A stretch of 64,000 bases of DNA from Cyanobacterium stanieri LEGE 03274 (lineage in GTDB: Bacteria; Cyanobacteriota; Cyanobacteriia; Cyanobacteriales; Cyanobacteriaceae). Each line of letters opens with the position of its first letter. Within the stretch, counting starts at the first letter, position 1. The notes under the pieces are model-generated. The model ran no database searches and had not been told where the DNA came from. It worked only from the letters and a program-made list of their open reading frames with translations. The stretch spans positions 21,101 through 85,100 of the forward strand of contig NZ_JADEWC010000014.1 in NCBI RefSeq assembly GCF_015207825.1. The letters are read 5' to 3'. Of this stretch, positions 36,287 to 44,501 are shown piece after piece. The translations under genes were made by a program, and so were the position numbers.

Positions 36287-37903
36287 TTAGAAAGGTATCA
36301 TATCCAAATTATCTTCTACTTGCTCCACTTCTTGTTTTAAGAATTCCCCTTTATACTGCTCTTTACCTAATGCTAATACTTTATCTAAAAATTTCTCTGT
36401 GTACTTTAAAAAGTCTGAAAAAAGAGCCAGTGTTACCAAGGTATTTGTCTCATCACTCTTATCACCAAGAAAAGTCTCTAAAGGTCTTTTATCTCTTGCA
36501 AATACATTATCCCACAAGTAAAACATTAACTTATCCTTGACTTGTTGAAGTTTAACTTTTTCATTTTCAGGCTTAATAAACCAACATCCAATAAGTTTAT
36601 CTTCAATACGCCTAATGGTTTGATGATTAGATTTTATTAGCTCATTAATTCCCACAATGTAGAATAGCCAAAGATCTTGAGGTTTATCATCAATAAATAA
36701 TTGAGCATTTTTTATTTCTTCGGGAAACTCAGTGCTATCATCGAACTTTCCTACGGGTGCATTTACAAATTCCCAACTCCAACGTCTTTTAAAAGCAGTA
36801 TCAAGATAGTAAATAGATTCATCCGAGGTGTTGATGGTGCCAATAATCGACAAGTTGGGGGGAAGTTTGATTTGGCATTGTCGTAAAAGGTTATAAATTA
36901 AAAATCCCCCATGATTTTTTTTGTCCCTAAAACTTTCTATTTCATTTTTTAATGCCTCATCATAATTAAGTTTCCCAATATTAGACAGTTGTATTTCAAT
37001 TTTATTGTTAGAATCAATATCTACTTTGATGTTCATAGCTTGAAATAAACCAACTAATTCCATTTCAGAAATATCTATCTCATAACTTGACCACCCATCA
37101 CTTTCACGATCTAATAATTGAAAAGTATTTCCAAAAATAGCGGCTGCATTTCCTCTATTTAACTCATCAATTACTAATAAATAGTTTTCATCTTTACCAT
37201 CAATTAGAGATTTATAAGCCTTTCCTAGTATTTTCAAAAAATGTCCAGGATAGAATTTATAAATTACGGAACTCTTTTGGCTAAAAGGTAATAGTTTCCC
37301 CATAAAATCAGCATAGCTGTACTCAGGATGAAAAACAGCTTTCACTATATTGGGAGAAGTTTTAGTAATTTTATCTATCTGAATATCCAACTGTTCTTGG
37401 GCTATTTGACGAATTTGATAACTTTTACCTGTACCTGGGCTACCAAAAAGAATTTTTTGAATTGGTTTCATTAATATGTTATTTGAAGAATCTATTTGAT
37501 TATTTATTTCACAAAATCCAAAGATTGGAAGATTCGATAATTTATCTACTTCAATGATTTTATAACCATCTACTGACAAAATATTATTATATATTGTCAG
37601 TAAATTTTGTACATTATCAGGCTCTCTAATAGCAGGATGTAATATTTCACAAAGAAATTTTAATAGATATTTATCATCGTTACCATTATTTAGATTAAAT
37701 CTATCGTCTTCATCTTTAAAAATCCAATTATTATCTTTAGCATTTTCAAATCTACCATCATTTGATGGTAATTCTTCTAATTCATAGAGTCTCTCCAAAA
37801 ATTTAATTTCATCATCATTTTCTTCATCATCTCCCCAATAATTGAATTCTTTGTCGAAAAGTTTAGCAATTTGCCTTCTTGTAACCTCTGTAATCTTGTT
37901 CAC
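36287..37903 (-). CDS. McrB-type AAA+ NTPase of a restriction system
   Basis: The 538-aa protein has Walker A ILFGSPGTGKSYQI (about 150-163), Walker B LLVIDELNRGNAAAIFGN with the McrB signature, and TINTSDESIYYLDTAFKRRW as the sensor/arginine-finger region. The N-terminal 140 residues are acidic and would be the target-recognition part, short compared with classical McrB. It is the last gene of the island: its start lies about 70 bp from the right border. The McrC/LlaJI-like partner follows after 7 bp. Confidence 0.85.
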   Translation of the reverse strand: MNKITEVTRRQIAKLFDKEFNYWGDDEENDDEIKFLERLYELEELPSNDGRFENAKDNNWIFKDEDDRFNLNNGNDDKYLLKFLCEILHPAIREPDNVQNLLTIYNNILSVDGYKIIEVDKLSNLPIFGFCEINNQIDSSNNILMKPIQKILFGSPGTGKSYQIRQIAQEQLDIQIDKITKTSPNIVKAVFHPEYSYADFMGKLLPFSQKSSVIYKFYPGHFLKILGKAYKSLIDGKDENYLLVIDELNRGNAAAIFGNTFQLLDRESDGWSSYEIDISEMELVGLFQAMNIKVDIDSNNKIEIQLSNIGKLNYDEALKNEIESFRDKKNHGGFLIYNLLRQCQIKLPPNLSIIGTINTSDESIYYLDTAFKRRWSWEFVNAPVGKFDDSTEFPEEIKNAQLFIDDKPQDLWLFYIVGINELIKSNHQTIRRIEDKLIGCWFIKPENEKVKLQQVKDKLMFYLWDNVFARDKRPLETFLGDKSDETNTLVTLALFSDFLKYTEKFLDKVLALGKEQYKGEFLKQEVEQVEDNLDMIPF

Positions 37904-37949
37904 ATTTTGATTTGAGTTATTAATACTTGCACTAATCTATGTTGATACA

Positions 37950-37972
37950 TACAACTTTATTACCATACTACA
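37950..37972 (-). repeat. Right end of the Tn7-like island
   Basis: Read on the minus strand the tip is TGTAGTATG then GTAATAAAGTTGTA, the mirror of the left end at 6541 (TGTAACGGC then GTAATAAAGTTTTA). Both have 23 bp with only the variable 5-mer and one base different. Only one clear motif copy is visible here; any others would be degenerate. The 5-mer AATAG follows at 37973-37977. Confidence 0.65.
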
Positions 37973-37977
37973 AATAG

Positions 37978-38136
37978 GGTAACGGCGTAATAAAGTTGTA
38001 TAATTTCATGGTCTCTAAACCACTATTTTGGTTATGATTTTTAATAATATCCAAAATAAAGTTGTATATTATTGGCTTTGATGTAAGACTTTTATATTGT
38101 GGTGCTGAAAAATCAAGGAAATAAACCTATATAATT
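37978..38136 (+). repeat. Second left-end copy (three motif sites), start of another element or relic
   Basis: The first 45 bp match the left end at 6541 at about 40 positions; the first base is G instead of T. Motif copies occur at 37989, 38055 and, more degenerate, at 38120, spaced about 65 bp as at 6552/6619/6684. It begins 5 bp after the right end of the island. I found no matching right end further on in the window, so its extent is unknown. The gene-free stretch 37904-38317 contains nothing else I can identify. Confidence 0.65.
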
Positions 38137-38317
38137 TTCCACATCCTTTGTATAGTAGGTTTTTAGAAACAGTATTACTTTAACATTTATTTATAACAAT
38201 CATATCGTTAATTTGTAGTCATCAACTTGTGAAAATTCCTAAATACGATCGCCCTTTAAACAGCGTATATCATTTGTTTTGTCAAGGAAAATTATTAATA
38301 GTGAAAGTCTTATTTTT

Positions 38318-38866
38318 TTAATTTGATGGTTCTAAAGTAAATAAAGTTATCTTTTGTCCTCCTTTTTGATACTCAGAAAACCTGATAAACTCTAACTCTT
38401 TTTCAGACAAAACAACTTGATAGTTATAAACCTGATACATAGAACTCAAAAGTGGATAACTAGGAGAAGATTTAATCTCTTCATTTTCCCCTAGAAAAAG
38501 AAAAGAACCATCAAAATCTAAGCCAATTTCTTCTTTCAAGCAACGATAAACTGCTAATTCAGGAGTTTCATTGACCATAATTTTTTCCGCTAAAGTATCC
38601 AATCCCCTTTTTCTGATTCCCCCAGCAAAAAATATCTGTTTATCCTCCACAAGGGTAAATAATTGCTCTCCTAGTTTAACTTTTACCTGCACAGAAACCA
38701 AACGAACTACCCTCAATAATTGACCATTAATTAACTCTAAAACAGTTTCCCTTCCATCAATTTCATTTTTGAGATCCGTTACAGTTTTTGTTCCTTTTTC
38801 ATGAAGCCAATTATCCGTACTAATATTGTGTTTTGATAATACATTATTTAATTCATTAATATTCAT
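38318..38866 (-). CDS. Nudix-like hydrolase domain protein
   Basis: The 182-aa protein has a degenerate Nudix box: ETPELAVYRCLKEEIGL matches the E-x7-R...EE-x-G core, but the usual leading glycine is missing and the Arg-Glu pair is Arg-Cys. The helical N-terminus (about 1-60) is extra. Nudix proteins hydrolyse nucleoside diphosphate derivatives; the substrate here is unknown and activity is doubtful given the altered box. It stands alone between the island border and the CRISPR region. Confidence 0.6.
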   Translation of the reverse strand: MNINELNNVLSKHNISTDNWLHEKGTKTVTDLKNEIDGRETVLELINGQLLRVVRLVSVQVKVKLGEQLFTLVEDKQIFFAGGIRKRGLDTLAEKIMVNETPELAVYRCLKEEIGLDFDGSFLFLGENEEIKSSPSYPLLSSMYQVYNYQVVLSEKELEFIRFSEYQKGGQKITLFTLEPSN

Positions 38867-38915
38867 ATTATTAACATAACAGTCACAGCTATAGATAGTA
38901 ATTGTAATTGATAAC

Positions 38916-39017
38916 TATAGTAATCCTATTTGAGTTGTAGTAAAGTTATATCCCCCCCCCTATGCCTTTCACAATAAGGAAAATTCAAACTCTTACAAAT
39001 AGTTTAGGATTACTATA
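38916..39017. mobile_element. Short MITE-like element with TATAGTAATCCTA inverted repeats
   Basis: TATAGTAATCCTA (38916-38928) is mirrored perfectly at 39005-39017, giving a 102-bp element. The inner flanks remain similar (TTTG and CTATTTG). TA at the outer edge fits an IS630/mariner-type TA duplication. It lies 50 bp upstream of the Nudix-like gene and contains a C9 homopolymer. Confidence 0.7.
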
Positions 39018-39222
39018 CATTTCTTCTCTTTTGTTTATACCTCGTTACCATTACTAATCTAAATTGGCTCAAGAAAAACCCTTTTCCAAGGTAAAATCGA
39101 ACTTTTTCTTCCTTACCTTCACGACTTTACTTTTTCATCAGTCCCAATTAACTATTTTTCCCAGAGAAGGCAAAACAACATATCACGGAAAACACCCCCA
39201 AAACCTAAATGATTAAGGAGGT

Positions 39223-39258
39223 GTTTCCAACTAAACCCATGTAACCCCATGGGTAGGG
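39223..39258 (-). CRISPR. Solitary CRISPR repeat with full leader and trailer (collapsed array, locus 1)
   Basis: On the minus strand this is the same 36-bp repeat as the array at 52647 with one mismatch (it reads TTTAGTTGG instead of ATTAGTTGG near the end). The leader (about 39259-39420) and trailer (about 39190-39222) also match locus 3. There is no spacer, so the array has collapsed to one repeat or never acquired any. It lies between the MITE and the regulator gene. Confidence 0.85.
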
Positions 39259-39535
39259 TCTTCGCTTCAGAGGCATTACATTACAAGAGCTTTAGCGTTT
39301 GAATCTACACAATAGTAATCATAACACAAAAAAACAAAATTGCACAACAAAAATAAGAGCCTGAAACCTATACAGGGCAAGGCATCTACAACACACCATC
39401 AAGACCCATCGGTGAGCTTTTTTTCATCAATCACCCCGCAAGGAAAAGGGTATTTCCTAACCAGAATTATCATCAAAATTAATATTCACAATATTTTATC
39501 TGTGGTAGCCTGAAGTAAGGTTATCTTGCCCCTAT

Positions 39536-41059
39536 ATGATGAGAATGATTATGCCAGAAATGCCAGAAACCCCTTTATATCGACAATGTCCTCCTTCAGC
39601 CACTAATTTGTGGTCAATAATTGATACACCAAAAAATTTACGTTATCCCACCCCAGATAATCCGAGGTTTGAGAAAGCCCAAAAAAGTTTATTTGATAAT
39701 ATTAAAAAAGCGTTTCGCTTGTATGCAGAAGTGATGAGTTTTTATGACCAGTCATTAGATTTTTATTTTATTCATGATCAAATAACTTTTAGTCAAGGAG
39801 ATTGGCGAAATTTTTTAAATCAGGAAAATAATAGGGAATATCTCAATGATTCGGTAAAAAATTGGTTAGTTACATTTGGTATCAGAGACAATGATTGGTT
39901 AACGGGTTTTCAAGATTTATATGGAATTGATTTAACACAAGAGCAAAAACAGAAAATACTCAATTTAATTCCCTTTGAATGTTTACAACCAAAAAATGGT
40001 CAAAATGGTATCAGAACCTTTAATAATGACTTTATTGGTTTAGCAAAAAGAGGTTTTTTGATTTCTGGCAAAAAGAGTTATGGCAAATTATCTTTAGAAG
40101 ATATTGAAGAAAAATTAACCGTTAATAGTAATGTTAATAGCAGTGGAGAAATCACTAATTTATACGAATTTGTTGATAATCTGAAGTTTGACGAAGTATT
40201 AATAAGTACATCGGAAAATCTCAAAGATAAACAAAGATTTTTTATTAAACTTCAACACATAGTAGATAGAAATACTATTGATAAAATTCAAGATATAATC
40301 TTCACTTTACGAGACATCTGGGAAAAAGAAGAAATCCCCCTAATTAGGATAAAATATGCTAGTTCTAGCCAGAGAGAAATCTTTGAAGATTTAATTATTT
40401 ATCCTATCTGTTTATTTTACAATCAACGGGGAATTTATTTAACAGGTTATGGGCCTAAACCAGGGGGTCTTATTAATTATTTAGGTTATTATAATTATCG
40501 GTTAGATCATTTTCAAGAATTAGATAGAAATCAATATATTTTTACTGAAGAATGGGATGAGGAAAATTATAATATTCATTTGAAATTATTTGATAAAAAA
40601 GATGAGTTACAAGAAGAAACATCAGATGATATTTATAGTCAATTACAGGATGCTTTGGGGGTAGATTTACATAGAGAAATTAAAACGATGTTGTTACATT
40701 TTCCCCAAGATTTTCACACTTATTACATTGAAAATACTAAACGTCATGATACTTTTAAACGGTTAAGTGTGAGGGATATTAATAAATTTTGGCAGAATTT
40801 TGAGGGATGTTTAAGACATACTCAGACTACTTTAACTAATGATGATAAACAGTTAATTAATGAAGTTATCAGTAATAATCCTGATGATGCTTATTATGTG
40901 ATGGATTATCGTCATGGCAAAGATGGAGGTAATGATGTGGAGGCGGATGTGATTATGCGCTTAAGGAGTTGGGGGCATAATGTGGAAATTTTGGCACCTG
41001 CTGATTTGAGAAAGAGAATGAAAGAAGATTCTCAAAAATTGTGGCAAGTTTATGAATGA
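39536..41059 (+). CDS. CRISPR-associated TIGR03985-type protein (WYL-like regulator)
   Basis: The 507-aa protein matches what I know of the TIGR03985 family of CRISPR-associated proteins in cyanobacteria. The middle (PLIRIKYASSSQREIFEDLI...IYPICLFYNQRGIYLTGYG) resembles a WYL ligand-binding domain and the C-terminus ends in a winged-helix-like DVEADVIMRLRSWGHNVEIL. WYL proteins bind nucleic acids or nucleotides and regulate cas transcription. Several close ATG codons (39536, 39539, 39545, 39551) make the exact start uncertain. It converges on the cmr operon; the hairpin at 41097 separates the two. Confidence 0.72.
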   Translation: MMRMIMPEMPETPLYRQCPPSATNLWSIIDTPKNLRYPTPDNPRFEKAQKSLFDNIKKAFRLYAEVMSFYDQSLDFYFIHDQITFSQGDWRNFLNQENNREYLNDSVKNWLVTFGIRDNDWLTGFQDLYGIDLTQEQKQKILNLIPFECLQPKNGQNGIRTFNNDFIGLAKRGFLISGKKSYGKLSLEDIEEKLTVNSNVNSSGEITNLYEFVDNLKFDEVLISTSENLKDKQRFFIKLQHIVDRNTIDKIQDIIFTLRDIWEKEEIPLIRIKYASSSQREIFEDLIIYPICLFYNQRGIYLTGYGPKPGGLINYLGYYNYRLDHFQELDRNQYIFTEEWDEENYNIHLKLFDKKDELQEETSDDIYSQLQDALGVDLHREIKTMLLHFPQDFHTYYIENTKRHDTFKRLSVRDINKFWQNFEGCLRHTQTTLTNDDKQLINEVISNNPDDAYYVMDYRHGKDGGNDVEADVIMRLRSWGHNVEILAPADLRKRMKEDSQKLWQVYE

Positions 41060-41096
41060 AAATTTTTGAAATTTATCATCGTAAAAAATACTAATT

Positions 41097-41117
41097 GGTG
41101 GGCAATACCCACCCTAC
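41097..41117. terminator. REP-like hairpin between convergent genes (copy 2)
   Basis: GGTGGGCAATACCCACCCTAC forms a short stem and lies between the stop of the TIGR03985 gene and the stop of the last cmr gene. Its position suits a bidirectional terminator. It belongs to the same dispersed family as 25012-25033 and 58057-58077. Confidence 0.6.
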
Positions 41118-41141
41118 ACAATTGTTTTTCCTAAACTCAGA

Positions 41142-42866
41142 TTAGTTTTTATTTCCCCATGTCAATCCAAAGTTTCTCTCAGTTATCTCTTTTTCAAAAT
41201 TAGCTTTTTGCCCATTCCATAACTGGTTATCACCTCGAAAAACGGTCATAATTTCTAAATATTGATTATTCTCTATGGGTAACATTCGATGCCAAACACA
41301 ACTTACATATTTAGGACGTTTATCACCTCTATTTTTACCGCCAATGGCAGGGGTATATTTGAATTTGTCCTCATGAAATAAGGTAATAAGCTCCGATTTG
41401 GCGACTACTTTTGAGAAAACTTTAACATTCTGGGGATGCCAAGATTCTCGCCAATTATTGATGTATTGCTGATTGTTGTTGATGTTTAAATATTGTTGAC
41501 AGGTATTAAATAAGCCGTTGAGAAATTGAGTGAGTTGTTGAGGATTATTAATATTTAATGGTTGATCTGGTTTTTGCCAACTACCCCACCAATGACAACC
41601 GATCGCACGGGTGTTATAGTTCATAAAATCGGGGTGATAGACTCGGCGCCAAGATTTACCAAAACCACCCATAATAAAAGCAAATTCCATCACCTTTTGC
41701 AAAAAAGCAATATCCTGATTATTATTGTTCTTTTTCACATCAAGATAAAGTATCCCTTGATTTTCATAAATGGGCGTATTTTCCCTGCCATAAGTTCCCA
41801 TCGTTAAAAATTCGGGAAGGGTTTCCCAATAAAGTTGTAAGCTACCAGGGGAGTTATCGCCAAACAGTTGATTAACCTTTATTTTAACTGTATCAACATT
41901 ATTTGTTGCTCCCCCTAAAAGACGGCTAACATGACCCCTTAATGTAGCTTTAAATAAATTTGGGCGAAACTCTGGCTCATCATTGCGCAATAAAGGGCTG
42001 ACTCCTTTAGCAAAGAGATGAAATGCGAGAGGATAGAGATTTTTGTCTTGGGGGGCATTATACAAACCATAGCCATTACTGGTTTTTCCGCCGATGCCTT
42101 GATTTAAGGCTTTTCTTAATAGTTGTTCGATGTGTTGCCATTCTGTCAGTCCCAAGGGTTTAATACTACTTAGTTCAAATACAAAAGTGGGTTTATAAAA
42201 GCTAATAAGGGCGATCGCCTGTGGGCGCCCTCCTCCTTCAACTTGTTTTTTTTGTTGGGGGTGACAAATATCCACCATTTGATAACGAATTTCCTCATTT
42301 TTATTTCGGGGTGTAACTCGTTTTGTCTGCGCCCAATCCCCAAGAGGATAAGCCCGAAGAAATCTCAATGTTGCAGGTTTATCCGCTGTACCACAATAAT
42401 TTTGAATTGTTCGTTTATCATCATCACTAATATCCGCCCATTCAAGTAACCTTCTAAATAATCCCTTAATGCCACTACCCGGGATAAAGGGAATACCATC
42501 CTTACCTATGACAGGGCGAAAAATACTATCCTGACCACAATTACTAAAAACACGCCAAGGAAACTCGATTTCAAAACGATAAACCCCATCATCCAAAGCT
42601 AACTGAGGTTTTTTAAACTGATAAGACGGCTCATCTTTTTTATTCGGATAAACCCATTCCTCCGTCCAACGATCTAAATCCTTTTGATTTTTGCCATACT
42701 GCAAAGAACATCTCCCCGATACTTGCGCTCGATACATCATGGGAACTTGTTCAGGAGACGGCATTATAATTGACTCCTCCACTGGTTGAGTATCTTTTAC
42801 CTCAATATTTAATTCATTTTTAAGATCTTGTTTAAGGCTTTGTAAACCTTGTTGTAACGTTCCCAT
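41142..42866 (-). CDS. Double-RAMP Cmr protein (Cmr6 domain fused to Cmr1-like domain)
   Basis: The 574-aa protein is far longer than a single Cmr6. The first half has the RAMP signature FIPGSGIKGLFRRLLEW (about 130-146) and the later glycine-rich GIGGKTSNGYGLY. The second half repeats the RAMP pattern: LFKATLRGHVSRLLGG, MGTYGRENTP, and FIMGGFGKSWRRVY. This suggests that Cmr6 and Cmr1 are joined, since no separate cmr1 is seen. Cmr1 binds the 3' end of the target and Cmr6 caps the filament. It is the last gene of the operon. Confidence 0.72.
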   Translation of the reverse strand: MGTLQQGLQSLKQDLKNELNIEVKDTQPVEESIIMPSPEQVPMMYRAQVSGRCSLQYGKNQKDLDRWTEEWVYPNKKDEPSYQFKKPQLALDDGVYRFEIEFPWRVFSNCGQDSIFRPVIGKDGIPFIPGSGIKGLFRRLLEWADISDDDKRTIQNYCGTADKPATLRFLRAYPLGDWAQTKRVTPRNKNEEIRYQMVDICHPQQKKQVEGGGRPQAIALISFYKPTFVFELSSIKPLGLTEWQHIEQLLRKALNQGIGGKTSNGYGLYNAPQDKNLYPLAFHLFAKGVSPLLRNDEPEFRPNLFKATLRGHVSRLLGGATNNVDTVKIKVNQLFGDNSPGSLQLYWETLPEFLTMGTYGRENTPIYENQGILYLDVKKNNNNQDIAFLQKVMEFAFIMGGFGKSWRRVYHPDFMNYNTRAIGCHWWGSWQKPDQPLNINNPQQLTQFLNGLFNTCQQYLNINNNQQYINNWRESWHPQNVKVFSKVVAKSELITLFHEDKFKYTPAIGGKNRGDKRPKYVSCVWHRMLPIENNQYLEIMTVFRGDNQLWNGQKANFEKEITERNFGLTWGNKN

Positions 42867-42935
42867 AAATCCTACCTCATAAATAAAGTTGCTGTGTGAG
42901 TTGGGGCATAGACAACCCCACCGAAAATATATAAT

Positions 42936-43505
42936 TTACGAATCCTTTTTTTTCTTGTACCGTTGACACCACCACACCAAAGAATCACAAAATTGAGTTA
43001 ACACCATTAAAGCTACCCTTTGGTCATCCATGGGCATTTGCCAGATTTTATTCGCCATTTCTCGAATTTTTTTAGTTTCATCAGCTTCTTTTGCTTCTCT
43101 TTCTCTCTTATTTCCAGCTGGTAGATGCGAAATAACAGAATCATTAGGCAAACTAACCCCCGCTTTAGCAAGAATTTCCCCTAACTCATCCCATACCGCC
43201 TTCCAATAATCACTTTTATTTTGATTTTCCCGTTTTAGGCGCAGATGTTCTCCCCAAAAGCGCTCTAAACCATAGGACACAGTCATTCTCATTTTGTGAG
43301 TTTCATTTAAAACATCTTTTTCATCTCGATAATTTAAAACCAAACCTTGGGCAGAATGATCCAAATTATAAGGTTGCCACCCCTCTAAATTTGGAGGTAG
43401 TGGTGGATTTTTTACCTGCGTAGAGGATGTATTCTGAGGAGATTTTTTTTGAGATGAAGATGTTTGAGGTCTTTGGCTTGGTCTTTTTGGTTGGGGTTTT
43501 GACAT
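42936..43505 (-). CDS. cmr5: Type III-B small subunit Cmr5
   Basis: The 189-aa protein has a disordered N-terminus rich in Pro, Ser and Lys (about 1-50) and a helical C-terminal half with KIREMANKIWQMPMDDQRVAL and LTQFCDSLVWWCQRY. Its place between cmr4 and the cmr6-like gene and its alpha-helical make-up identify it as the small subunit that bridges Cas10 and the backbone. The family is weakly conserved in sequence, so position carries much of the call. Confidence 0.75.
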   Translation of the reverse strand: MSKPQPKRPSQRPQTSSSQKKSPQNTSSTQVKNPPLPPNLEGWQPYNLDHSAQGLVLNYRDEKDVLNETHKMRMTVSYGLERFWGEHLRLKRENQNKSDYWKAVWDELGEILAKAGVSLPNDSVISHLPAGNKREREAKEADETKKIREMANKIWQMPMDDQRVALMVLTQFCDSLVWWCQRYKKKKDS

Positions 43506-43555
43506 ATTTATTTCTGAATTAATTGCAATGAGTGAACGTAAAAGATTGAACAGTG

Positions 43556-44383
43556 TTATTTTTCCTCTACTGCATGGAGGGTTACTTTGGTACGTCCAAA
43601 ACCGATAGATTCTAAACCCCCAAAATACATATCTTTATTAGCTGATATTTTGAAGTCTTGAACAAATTTATTCCACTGTACTAATCCATCTTGTCCATCT
43701 TTTTTGAGAGCAAGAGGAAAAGTCATTATGGTGCCTTCTGGTAATGCTTCCACATCAAAAAACGCTCCTGTTTTAGCCTTCTTTTGATTCGCTTCTAACG
43801 CCACTCGACTTTGACGATAAAGAGCCATATCATGGATCATCGATATTTCTGAATCATTTACTATCAAAACTAGGTATTCATTTCTATTAGAAATTTCCTC
43901 GGGAATATAGTCTTTAAGTTCTTTATCTTCTTTTTTTAGAGGTAGAAAACCGAGATTAAAAAACAAAGTAGAGCTAGTTTTTTTCCCGTAGTAGCTATAG
44001 GGTTTAAACTCCTTCATGGGTTTATTAGTTATTTTCTGATAACGTCTTAACAAAGCAGGACAAGATACTCGCACAACGGGTTGGTTAGGACAATAAACAG
44101 GTATCCAAACAATGGAGGCATATTCAAATTTGACTAATGCTTCTGTGGTGCTGTCTTTTTCATTGGGGATGGCTTCTTGTCCATACCAATTATCTACCTG
44201 CCCAGTCTTTTCCTGTCTCATGTCGGCGCGAAAACGACCACGAATGGAACTGCCCGGAATGATACCCGTTTGGGTGAATTGATCCCGAAAAATTAAGTTT
44301 AGATTACCGCTTTCTTCCCCCGCTGATGCTCCCACATGGAGAGGGGCTAAGGTTTCGATAATTCCGTAGGCTTTTTGATACAT
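43556..44383 (-). CDS. cmr4: Type III-B backbone RAMP nuclease Cmr4
   Basis: The 275-aa RAMP opens with AYGIIETLAPLHVGASAG, has IIPGSSIRGRFRADM (about 40-54), and ends with FGGLESIGFGRTKV, the glycine-rich loop of the Cmr4 family. Cmr4 forms the helical backbone and cuts target RNA every 6 nt. A catalytic Asp cannot be assigned by eye. The gap to cmr3 (108 bp) contains the hairpin at 44481-44501. Confidence 0.88.
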   Translation of the reverse strand: MYQKAYGIIETLAPLHVGASAGEESGNLNLIFRDQFTQTGIIPGSSIRGRFRADMRQEKTGQVDNWYGQEAIPNEKDSTTEALVKFEYASIVWIPVYCPNQPVVRVSCPALLRRYQKITNKPMKEFKPYSYYGKKTSSTLFFNLGFLPLKKEDKELKDYIPEEISNRNEYLVLIVNDSEISMIHDMALYRQSRVALEANQKKAKTGAFFDVEALPEGTIMTFPLALKKDGQDGLVQWNKFVQDFKISANKDMYFGGLESIGFGRTKVTLHAVEEK

Positions 44384-44480
44384 AGTTAACTCTTAAAATA
44401 AATAAAAAACGTTGTTTGATGGGTAGGAATCTGGGTTAAACACTAATAAAAATCTCCAAAAATTAATGTTTTGACACTAT

Positions 44481-44501
44481 ATTTCGGGCTTCTAGCCCGA
44501 T
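44481..44501. repeat. Dispersed hairpin TTTCGGGCTTCTAGCCCGAT overlapping the cmr3 stop codon
   Basis: A perfect CGGGCT/AGCCCG stem whose sequence supplies the cmr3 stop codon (TAG at 44494-44492, minus strand). The same hairpin recurs in opposite orientation at 58106-58126. Within the operon it could attenuate or stabilise cmr mRNA ends. Confidence 0.7.

Larger units (their letters stand above)
6541..37972. mobile_element. Putative Tn7-like genomic island carrying defence systems
   Basis: The left border starts TGTAACGGC then GTAATAAAGTT. Read on the other strand, the right border starts TGTAGTATG then GTAATAAAGTT, with the motif at the same distance from the tip (9 bp). The left end has three motif copies about 65 bp apart (6552, 6619, 6684), resembling the three spaced TnsB sites of the Tn7 left end. 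A TnsD-like C-terminal piece lies inside at 28453-28872. No TnsA, TnsB or TnsC is visible, so the element would be non-autonomous or decayed. Flanking 5-mers (GCTAA left, AATAG right) do not match, so no target duplication supports the borders. The location just after prfB suggests site-specific insertion. The termini are seen in the sequence; the Tn7 affiliation is inference. Confidence 0.6.

Noticed and set aside
41826..42890. AATAAAGTTG matches near 41826 and 42881 as more transposon-end sites
   Set aside because: They are isolated short matches in or beside cmr genes without the 65-bp spacing or a terminal TGT.
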